From the NCBI GenBank assembly GCA_001774505.1, contig MFAF01000148.1, forward strand, positions 1 to 5,098: a stretch of 5,098 nt of DNA, in the 5' to 3' direction. Made by a program: the position numbers and the translations under genes. The stretch is from Candidatus Coatesbacteria bacterium RBG_13_66_14 (GTDB lineage Bacteria; RBG-13-66-14). Below the pieces are notes generated by a model. It did no database searches, had not been told where the DNA came from, and worked only from the letters and a program-made list of their open reading frames with translations. Shown here one piece after another: positions 1 through 4,824 of the stretch. The stretch's first letter is position 1; each line of letters starts with the position of its first letter.

Positions 1-616
1 GCTCCTTCCTGATTTCCACAAGCACGGGTCCGGGATTTCCGGTGTCGAACCCTCCCATCACCAGGGAGAGCCCCCCGAGGCTGGCCGCGATGCCGTCCGA
101 GACCGTGACGTCCAGCTCCCGGACGGACAGGCGCCTGAGCCGGACGTCCACCGGGATGGAATCCCAGGTGAAGGGCGGTTTCTCCTCTTCGCTGGGCTCG
201 ACCAGGTGCTCGATGTTCCATCCCAGGCCGGGAATCTCGATGAGGTTGACCCGCACGCCCCGGGCCTCGGCCACGTCCAGGCATACCCGGCCGTCGGTGA
301 AGAGCTCGCCCAAATCGTAGCGGAGGATGAACTCGTCGAGACGCACGGCCGGCGCCCGGTCGAACTCCTCGCTGGAGAGGACCGCGAGGTCCCGCACCAC
401 CAGGCCGGTCAGGGGCGAGATGAAAACGGGGCCGACGGTCACCTCGCCTTGGAGGGTCTCGTTGACCAGCCCCAGCACCAGCTCCTTGAGCTTTTCTTCG
501 GGGTAGAGGATGCGGAAGACGAGGGTGGCGACGACGACGAGTGTCGCCGCACCGGCGAAGATGCAGACGAGGATCTGGGCCGTCCAGCGCCCAATCGCAG
601 TGGTGGTCTTCGTCAC
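1..616 (-). CDS. AsmA-like / DUF748-like membrane-anchored protein, N-terminal part (cut by left window edge)
   Basis: The minus strand is open from a GTG at 616-614 to the left edge, giving 205 codons without a stop. Residues 1-12 are short and polar with two basic residues, and residues 13-37 form one hydrophobic segment (WTAQILVCIFAG onward), so this is an uncleaved N-terminal anchor. It is followed by the usual AsmA/TamB-like opening: an amphipathic helix (EEKLKELVLGLVNETLQG), then a strand pattern GEVTVGPVFISPLTGLVVRD at about 57-76, matching the family theme of a short strand, 'gl.l.dl.v' and later 'a.gv.v.l' (118-125). Proteins of this class are long, beta-rich periplasmic bridges tied to outer-membrane lipid homeostasis; that role is inferred from the family. 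GTG 616 is the most upstream possible start because an in-frame TGA lies two codons before it. A weak Shine-Dalgarno-like GGGACGG ends 7 nt upstream (624-630). The gene is divergent from the cupredoxin. The exact subfamily cannot be told from the N-terminus. Confidence 0.72.
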   Translation of the reverse strand, partial: MTKTTTAIGRWTAQILVCIFAGAATLVVVATLVFRILYPEEKLKELVLGLVNETLQGEVTVGPVFISPLTGLVVRDLAVLSSEEFDRAPAVRLDEFILRYDLGELFTDGRVCLDVAEARGVRVNLIEIPGLGWNIEHLVEPSEEEKPPFTWDSIPVDVRLRRLSVRELDVTVSDGIAASLGGLSLVMGGFDTGNPGPVLVEIRKE

Positions 617-665
617 CCGTCAACCGTCCCGCGCCGTTTTCCCCTGACCGCTTCCACGACCTTTT

Positions 666-694
666 ATTGTACCTGATTTACCTGGACGTGACTC
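666..694 (-). promoter_or_regulatory. Candidate promoter for the AsmA-like gene
   Basis: On the minus strand there is a -10-like TACAAT (plus positions 666-671), one base from TATAAT, in a locally AT-rich stretch. The -35 position at 17 nt spacing (689-694, GAGTCA) is poor, so this is a weak call. Transcription would begin near 659 and leave a leader of about 40 nt before GTG 616. Confidence 0.3.
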
Positions 695-760
695 ACTTCG
701 CGTCGTTTTGCCTGAGGCATAGCTCGGTTCGCCGGGGCGTAACTCGCTGCGCTCGGTTCG
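687..760 (+). repeat. Cluster of degenerate short repeats (CTCGCTTCGCTCGGTT family)
   Basis: Three imperfect copies of one motif lie in a row: about 687-707 (most diverged, CTCACTTCGCGTCG), 716-731 (internally shortened, GGCATAGCTCGGTTCG) and 735-760 (fullest, TAACTCGCTGCGCTCGGTT). CTCGGTTCG recurs exactly at 723-731 and 752-760. Another copy stands at 4545-4568 in the other large intergenic region; it matches 735-758 at 21 of 24 positions, and shares the exact 11-mer GGCATAGCTCG with 716-726. No coding potential is visible. The spread across two unrelated intergenic regions suggests a dispersed genomic repeat rather than a regulatory site of one gene. Confidence 0.6.
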
Positions 761-1071
761 CTTGGTTCGGCGCGGTGGAAAAACGGGGCTGCGGCGTTCG
801 AGATCACAACAGCCGGAATGTCGCGGCGCGAAAACCTGCGGGTGGGTGCGAGCTACGGGGCTTGCCCATCCGACGGCTGGTGAACCTGAAACTCCTGCGA
901 TGACTGGGTCGCGGGGCAGTGTGGAGGTTTTTTAGCCGGGTTGTGGCCTCTATCCGCCGCCGCGCTTCTGCTTAGTTGGTAAAAGTGTCCCAGAACTTCA
1001 ATCCGCGGGGGATGAGTTGTTTCGACGACTCCAGGGGCTGTTTTGCGATTCTAAAAAAAGTGAATTTATTA
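761..1071. other. Gene-free stretch between the repeat cluster and the cupredoxin promoter
   Basis: No convincing gene, RNA gene or strong hairpin is seen here. Forward frames are open in places, but they carry no recognisable protein, lack a ribosome site and are rich in Arg and Cys, as random GC-rich sequence is. The right end (about 1048-1071, including an A7 run) becomes sharply AT-rich and could act as an UP-like element for the promoter that follows. Confidence 0.5.
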
Positions 1072-1100
1072 TTGAGAATTTGTTTCATTTACACTATAAT
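1072..1100 (+). promoter_or_regulatory. Sigma-70-type promoter of the cupredoxin gene
   Basis: A -35 box TTGAGA (1072-1077, one mismatch to TTGACA) and a perfect -10 box TATAAT (1095-1100) are separated by exactly 17 nt. The AT-rich tract upstream stands out in a GC-rich window. The predicted start is near 1107, giving a leader of about 67 nt before ATG 1174. The leader holds a small 5-bp stem (AAGCC 1122-1126 with GGCTT 1133-1137) too weak to call a riboswitch. Confidence 0.75.
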
Positions 1101-1173
1101 TACCGATGCAAAGACTTGGTTAAGCCCCGGCAGGCTTCCCGTCCAAAATCAGATTGATAACAAAGGGGTTAAG

Positions 1174-1524
1174 ATGAAACGACTACTTTTCTTGCTCGCC
1201 CTGGTCTCCACCGTCGCCGCCGCGGAGTACAGCGTGGACATCTCCGACTTCGTCTTCGACCCGGTCACGCTGACCATCATGGAAGGCGACACGGTCACCT
1301 GGACCAACCTGGATCAGGTGCCGCACACCGCAACCGCGGACGACGCGACCTGGGATTCGGGCACCCTCAACCACGGAGAATCCTGGTCCCACACCTTCGA
1401 TGCCTCCGGCACATGGGACTACCACTGCACCTTCCACCCCATGATGACGGGTACAGTCGTCGTGGAGCCCCAGAGCGGCGCGGAAAACGGAAGCTGGGGT
1501 GAGATCAAGGGCCTGTTCAACTAG
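1174..1524 (+). CDS. Secreted plastocyanin/amicyanin-like cupredoxin (type 1 blue copper protein)
   Basis: This is a 116-residue small electron-transfer protein. Residues 1-17 are a signal peptide (MKRLLFLLALVSTVAAA, cleavage before EYSVD), so the mature protein of about 99 residues acts outside the inner membrane. All four type 1 copper ligands are visible: His51 in VPHTA, then Cys85, His88 and Met91 in YHCTFHPMM. The Cys-x2-His-x2-Met spacing is that of amicyanin and pseudoazurin-like short-loop proteins, tighter than plastocyanin. The fold core EGDTVTWTN (37-45) and the strand TGTVVVEP (92-99) also fit. A C-terminal tail of about 17 residues (QSGAENGSWGEIKGLFN) lies beyond the domain; its role is unknown. 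ATG 1174 is chosen because AAAGGGG ends 5 nt upstream and a signal peptide follows; the in-frame ATG at 976 lies upstream of the promoter. The redox partner is not in the window. Confidence 0.92.
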   Translation: MKRLLFLLALVSTVAAAEYSVDISDFVFDPVTLTIMEGDTVTWTNLDQVPHTATADDATWDSGTLNHGESWSHTFDASGTWDYHCTFHPMMTGTVVVEPQSGAENGSWGEIKGLFN

Positions 1525-1590
1525 AGCTTTCGTTACCGCGCGTCAGTCCACGCCGCCCCCCGGTGCCGCAGGGTAGACCGGCCACCCCCT

Positions 1591-1627
1591 CCCCGGTCCC
1601 GCCCCTGGCGCCGGGGTCCCCTTTTTT
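1591..1627 (+). terminator. Weak terminator-like hairpin and T-tract after the cupredoxin gene
   Basis: CCCCGG (1591-1596) can pair with CCGGGG (1611-1616), or CCCC (1602-1605) with the same GGGG. A run of six T follows at 1622-1627. The TCCCC between stem and T-run and the competing pairings make this imperfect. It lies about 70-100 nt after the stop codon, just before the next promoter, where a terminator would be expected. Confidence 0.35.
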
Positions 1628-1635
1628 GCTATAGT
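1627..1635 (+). promoter_or_regulatory. Extended -10 promoter of the M6-like/PorV-like operon
   Basis: TGCTATAGT fits the extended -10 pattern TGnTATAnT, with the hexamer TATAGT at 1630-1635. No good -35 is seen at 17 nt, which extended -10 promoters tolerate. Transcription would start near 1642. That places the upstream GTG (1642) at the very 5' end of the message and argues for the TTG at 1666 as translation start. Confidence 0.55.
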
Positions 1636-1655
1636 GACACCGTGCAACCGACGTT

Positions 1656-1660
1656 GGAGG
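1656..1660 (+). promoter_or_regulatory. Shine-Dalgarno GGAGG that decides the M6-like start
   Basis: GGAGG ends 5 nt before an in-frame TTG at 1666-1668, which is good spacing. The alternative GTG at 1642 has no purine-rich site before it. Confidence 0.65.
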
Positions 1661-1665
1661 ATCCG

Positions 1666-3492
1666 TTGCGGGCATCCCTCCTCTTGCTCATCCTTTTTGC
1701 CGCATCCTGGGCCATGCCCGGCATGCCGGCGGAGCTCTACGACTACTACGGGTTCAACCGGCCGTACACCTTCGCCGAGCCGGAGCGCCCCGACGGCGTG
1801 GACCAGCCCTCCCCGGTTCCACCCGCGGCAAACCTCACCGTCCGACCCCTCGTCCTTTTGGTGGATTTCGACGACCGGCCGGCGGACAAGGACATCCACC
1901 CGCCGCTGGAGTACGGGAAGATAATCTTCCGCCGCAACCAGGAGCCGGGAACTTTCACCGATTACTGGGACGAGGTGACCGGCAGCCGGGTGCGGATCGT
2001 GGGCGACGAGGAGAGCGACATAGACTCGGCCTGGATCCGGGTCAGCGGAACTTACGAACCCACAGACGAGGACCTGGATTACGGCTTCTTCACCGACGGA
2101 AGGTACGGCTTCGGCGACTACCCGCGGAACTCCCAGGGGATGGTGCGTTACGCCCTGGTGGCCGCGGACCCCCGGATAAACTTCGCCGATTACGACAACG
2201 ACGGCCCCGACGGCATACCCCGGTCCGCCGATCCCGAGCACTCCGACGACGACGGCTACGTGGACGCCCTCTTCGTAGTCCACGCCGGGTGGGGGGCCGA
2301 ACAGAGCCGCGACCCGGGGAACATCTGGAGCTGCAAATGGGACCTCGAGTCCAACGGCGGCCCCGGGTACTTCTCCACCGACGACGGGGTCAGGATAAAC
2401 AATTTCATGGTCGTGCCCGAGGAGCTTCTGGACAACGCCGACGACGGTAACGAGCTTCTCGTCACCATCGGCGTTTTCTGCCACAACTTCGGCTACACGC
2501 TCGGCCTGCCGGCTCTCTACGACACCACCCCCAACCGCTGGGACGCCGACTCCTACGGCATCGGCTACTGGGGGCTGATGGGGTACGGGGCCTGGACGGG
2601 CATCGTGGCCTACCCCCAGCGCGTCCCGCTTCCCGGTAACTGCCCCGTGCACCCCTGCGCCTGGAGCAAGTACCACGCGGGTTGGGTCTCCGTGACCAAC
2701 GCCACCCAGGGCCGCAACCAGCCGCACGCCATCTACCGGGCCGAGAGCCCTGCGCCGCCGGACGCCACCCGGTTCCTGCGAATTACCGTCGCCGGCCCCG
2801 AGGAGTATTTCCTCTTGGAGAACCGCCAGCAGGTGGGCTTCGACCGCGGCCTATCGTACCTTGCGCACATAGACCCCGACGACCCGACGCCCTGCGACGG
2901 CCTTCTGATCTGGCACGTTGACGAGCGGGTCATCGGGGACAACCTGTCGGGCAACACCGTCAACGGGAACAAGCTGCACAAGGGCGTGGACCTGGAGGAG
3001 GCCGACGGCTACAACGACCTGGATTTCCGAGTGAACCTGGGCGACGACGGGGACCCCTTCCCCGGTAAATTCTCGAAGCGGGAGTTCGGCCCCGACACGT
3101 CGCCCGATTCCCTCCCCTACGGCTCCGCCGAGTCCACCTGCTACATCGAGCGTATTTCAGACTCGGGCAACCCCATGACCCTCTACGTGACAAGCATCCG
3201 CAACCCGCTCACCCAGGGCGTCATGGCGGGACCCAACCCCTACTACCCCGAGCGGGACGACCACCTCACCTTCTTCTTCGAGTTCGGCATCCGGGTCACG
3301 GTCCGCATCTACACGCTCTCCGGGGACCTGGTGCGCACCATCGGCGAGGACGAGGTGGACGAGGCCTTCGGCCAGGCGTCCTGGTTTGGGGACAACGACG
3401 ACGGGAGCCAGGTGGCCACGGGGCTCTACTTCTTCACCGTGGATTCGGGCGCCTACCACGTGGGCCACGGCAAGTTCACGGTCATCCGCTGA
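1666..3492 (+). CDS. Secreted M6 (immune inhibitor A-like) pseudopeptidase with C-terminal FlgD-like/type IX-style sorting domain
   Basis: 608 residues from TTG 1666; a GTG at 1642 would add eight. Residues 1-16 form a signal peptide (MRASLLLLILFAASWA). The M6 fold follows: PLVLLVDFDDRP (61-72), the acidic DYDNDGPDG and DDDGYVDALFVVHAG segments (175-208) with possible calcium-binding loops, IWSCKWDL (220-227), the zinc-motif region (266-286), SYGIGYWGLMGYGAW (296-310), EYFLLENRQQVGFDRG (380-395) and GLLIWHVDE (412-420). Active M6 enzymes carry HExxHxxGxxD, typically as CHEFGHALGLPDLYD. Here it reads CHNFGYTLGLPALYD: His273 remains, but the catalytic Glu is Asn274, the second zinc ligand is Tyr277 and the third is Ala283. 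Hydrolysis is therefore not expected, and a binding role is inferred. Residues about 519-608 form a FlgD-like domain (PNPYYP, VRIYTLSGDLVRTI, GLYFFTV, GKFTVIR), as in type IX secretion cargo. It is followed at once by the PorV/PorQ-like gene. Confidence 0.9.
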   Translation: MRASLLLLILFAASWAMPGMPAELYDYYGFNRPYTFAEPERPDGVDQPSPVPPAANLTVRPLVLLVDFDDRPADKDIHPPLEYGKIIFRRNQEPGTFTDYWDEVTGSRVRIVGDEESDIDSAWIRVSGTYEPTDEDLDYGFFTDGRYGFGDYPRNSQGMVRYALVAADPRINFADYDNDGPDGIPRSADPEHSDDDGYVDALFVVHAGWGAEQSRDPGNIWSCKWDLESNGGPGYFSTDDGVRINNFMVVPEELLDNADDGNELLVTIGVFCHNFGYTLGLPALYDTTPNRWDADSYGIGYWGLMGYGAWTGIVAYPQRVPLPGNCPVHPCAWSKYHAGWVSVTNATQGRNQPHAIYRAESPAPPDATRFLRITVAGPEEYFLLENRQQVGFDRGLSYLAHIDPDDPTPCDGLLIWHVDERVIGDNLSGNTVNGNKLHKGVDLEEADGYNDLDFRVNLGDDGDPFPGKFSKREFGPDTSPDSLPYGSAESTCYIERISDSGNPMTLYVTSIRNPLTQGVMAGPNPYYPERDDHLTFFFEFGIRVTVRIYTLSGDLVRTIGEDEVDEAFGQASWFGDNDDGSQVATGLYFFTVDSGAYHVGHGKFTVIR

Positions 3493-3503
3493 TGGGGGCC
3501 GTC

Positions 3504-4406
3504 ATGCGCGGAGTAACGGCGGTCGTTGGAGTTTTAGCGATGGGCGCTCTGGCCGCCGGTGGGCCGGGCACCGTGGGGGCCGATTTCCTCCGGTTGGGGA
3601 TCGGCGCCCGTCCCATGGCGCTGGCCGGGGCCTACACCGCCATCTCGGACGACGTCTTCGGCATGGCCTCCAATCCCGCCGGCCTGTCCCAGATAATCAA
3701 CGCCGAGCTGGGATCCTACTACGCCAACATCATCGGCGACGTGCACCACGGCTGGATCGGGTTCACCCACGACATCAGCGACATGTGGAGCTACGGCGTG
3801 GAGCTGAACATGCTCTACGCCTCCGAGACCCGCCGGGATTCCTACGGCGACCCCATAGGAACCTATAACGTCGGGTTGGGAGCCCTGGGCGGAGCCATAT
3901 CCATGGAGCCGCTCCCGGGCCTTTCGCTGGGCCTCTCCGGGCACTACGTCGTGCAGAAGTACGATCAGGAGGTGGGCCAGGGCTTCGCCGGCGATTTCGG
4001 CATCCTGTACCACACCCGGTTCAACGGCCTGCGGGTGGGCGTGGTGCTTGAAAATCTGGGACCGAAGGTGGAGTTCCAGGAGCTCTCAGAGTCCATGCCC
4101 ATGGGGGTCCGCGTCGGCCTCGGCTCGAGCATGTTCCAGCAGACGCTCACCGTTACCGGCGACTTCGCCTACGGCTTCGAGGGGACGTTGGAGGCCTGCG
4201 CGGGGGTCGAGTGGGAGGCGGTCCGGGGTGTATCGTTCCGCGTCGGTTACGACATCCTCGGGGATTTCGACTCCTGGTCCGGCGTCTCGCTGGGAATCGG
4301 CCTGGACGCCCTGTCCGGTCTCATGGTGGGCGAGCTGGACTACGCCTTCGTTCCCCAACTGCCCATGGGCTACGTCCACCGCGTCAGCTACACGCTGAAG
4401 TTTTAA
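3504..4406 (+). CDS. PorV/PorQ-family outer-membrane beta-barrel protein (type IX secretion-like)
   Basis: 300 residues from ATG 3504. Residues 1-19 are a signal peptide (MRGVTAVVGVLAMGALAAG). The family signature lies at 28-61: FLRLGIGARPMALAGAY, then AISDDVFGMASNPAGL. Alternating strands with many Gly and aromatic residues follow, and the protein ends in HRVSYTLKF, a last strand with terminal Phe as outer-membrane barrels use for assembly. The length fits the family. In Bacteroidetes PorV is the shuttle that takes sorting-domain cargo to the attachment complex, and PorQ is a relative; this protein could be either or a paralogue of another role. An ATG at 3492 overlaps the preceding stop (TGATG), which would allow translational coupling. 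3504 is preferred because GGGGG (3494-3498) sits 5 nt before it and the signal peptide then begins MRG. It shares the operon of the M6-like protein. Confidence 0.87.
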   Translation: MRGVTAVVGVLAMGALAAGGPGTVGADFLRLGIGARPMALAGAYTAISDDVFGMASNPAGLSQIINAELGSYYANIIGDVHHGWIGFTHDISDMWSYGVELNMLYASETRRDSYGDPIGTYNVGLGALGGAISMEPLPGLSLGLSGHYVVQKYDQEVGQGFAGDFGILYHTRFNGLRVGVVLENLGPKVEFQELSESMPMGVRVGLGSSMFQQTLTVTGDFAYGFEGTLEACAGVEWEAVRGVSFRVGYDILGDFDSWSGVSLGIGLDALSGLMVGELDYAFVPQLPMGYVHRVSYTLKF

Positions 4407-4433
4407 CCCACTCGGCGCGATTTGGGTAGAGCA

Positions 4434-4450
4434 CCCCCTACGTTTGGGGG
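4434..4450. repeat. Short hairpin CCCCC/GGGGG after the PorV-like gene
   Basis: CCCCC (4434-4438) pairs with GGGGG (4446-4450) around a 7-nt loop. It lies 28 nt after the stop codon and has no T-run, so it is not a standard intrinsic terminator. It may help end or protect the operon message. Confidence 0.4.
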
Positions 4451-4466
4451 CAGGGCGAATTGGTTT

Positions 4467-4511
4467 CCCTCTCCCCGTGGGAGCGGCGCGCCGACGGGTC
4501 AGGGGTGAGGG
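4467..4511. repeat. Inverted-repeat element CCCTCTCCCC ... GGGGTGAGGG
   Basis: The outer arms at 4467-4476 and 4502-4511 pair at 9 of 10 positions (one T-T mismatch). Inside are a competing stem CTCCC/GGGAG (4471-4475 with 4479-4483) and a perfect 10-bp palindrome CGGCGCGCCG (4484-4493). The layout resembles small dispersed palindromic elements between genes; that it is dispersed here is inferred. Confidence 0.5.
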
Positions 4512-4528
4512 CTGCCTTAGAAAAAGGC

Positions 4529-4580
4529 GGCGGGGATTTGCCAGGGGCATAGCTCGCTTCGCTCGGTTAAAATCCCCGCC
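4529..4580. repeat. Inverted repeat with 11-bp perfect arms enclosing the dispersed repeat motif
   Basis: GGCGGGGATTT (4529-4539) and AAATCCCCGCC (4570-4580) are exact reverse complements. The 30-nt loop holds the CTCGCTTCGCTCGGTT motif (4545-4568) also seen at 735-758. A T5 run follows on the minus strand only (complement of 4521-4525), so a terminator would face away from the operon. The arrangement looks like a small dispersed, non-coding, palindrome-bounded element. Confidence 0.6.
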
Positions 4581-4614
4581 CTACATTCGGGCGCATGGCG
4601 GTGGATGGTGAAAT

Positions 4615-4636
4615 GGGCGGACCTGAAGGTCCGCCC
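4615..4636. repeat. Perfect 9-bp hairpin GGGCGGACC-TGAA-GGTCCGCCC
   Basis: The arms at 4615-4623 and 4628-4636 are exact reverse complements with a 4-nt TGAA loop, giving a very stable stem in RNA from either strand. No T-run follows. It resembles REP-like short palindromes between genes. Its copy number in the genome cannot be judged from this window. Confidence 0.6.
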
Positions 4637-4710
4637 CTACGTCATTGCATCCTTTAGGCGCGGGCGGGTGTGGACACTCCCCCCTCCGTCCATCCGTCGC
4701 GGGTCCGATT

Positions 4711-4740
4711 ATAAAGAGGGTTCACCGTCGAGCCCTTTAT
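4711..4740. promoter_or_regulatory. Imperfect inverted repeat just upstream of the metK promoter
   Basis: ATAAA (4711-4715), a 2-nt GA bulge, then GGGTTC (4718-4723) can pair with GAGCCC and TTTAT (4730-4740) around a 6-nt loop. The right arm overlaps the likely -35 region of metK. It could be an operator, or a terminator-like hairpin insulating metK from upstream transcription, as it is followed by the AT-rich TAATAT. The sequence does not decide between these. Confidence 0.4.
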
Positions 4741-4765
4741 TAATATCCCCGCATCGTGATATACT
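4737..4765 (+). promoter_or_regulatory. metK: Extended -10 promoter of metK
   Basis: TGATATACT (4757-4765) is an extended -10 with hexamer TATACT. A half-matching -35, TTATTA (4737-4742), sits exactly 17 nt upstream. Transcription would start near 4772 and leave a leader of about 53 nt. That is too short for a known SAM riboswitch, and none is recognisable. Confidence 0.6.
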
Positions 4766-4824
4766 GCCCTGGCTTGTGACGGCCAATCCTGGATTTTACC
4801 AACGTGACCCGCTGGGGGTTGATG

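Noticed and set aside
42..676. Plus-strand open frames opposite the AsmA-like gene
   Set aside because: They encode low-complexity Ser/Arg- or Glu/Asp-rich sequence without a domain, while the minus strand gives a membrane anchor followed by AsmA-like strands.
687..760. CRISPR array
   Set aside because: The repeats are degenerate, of unequal length and lack regular unique spacers; no cas gene is present.
541..903. Plus-strand open frame of 120 residues crossing the repeat cluster
   Set aside because: It is Arg/Cys/Ser-rich, crosses the gene start and the repeats, and has no ribosome site or recognisable domain.
976..1173. N-terminal extension of the cupredoxin frame from an in-frame start at 976
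   Set aside because: The promoter at 1072-1100 lies downstream of 976, the extension matches nothing, and ATG 1174 has both a ribosome site and a clean signal peptide.
1543..2727. Long minus-strand open frame opposite the M6-like gene
   Set aside because: Its product is Val/Gly/Pro-rich with no recognisable domain, as expected for the antisense of a GC-rich gene; the plus strand encodes clear M6 blocks.
3534..4013. Minus-strand open frame inside the PorV/PorQ-like gene
   Set aside because: Antisense shadow: the plus strand carries the family signature and a barrel C-terminus.
4772..4824. Possible SAM riboswitch in the metK leader
   Set aside because: The predicted leader is only about 53 nt and shows none of the conserved helices of known SAM-binding RNAs.
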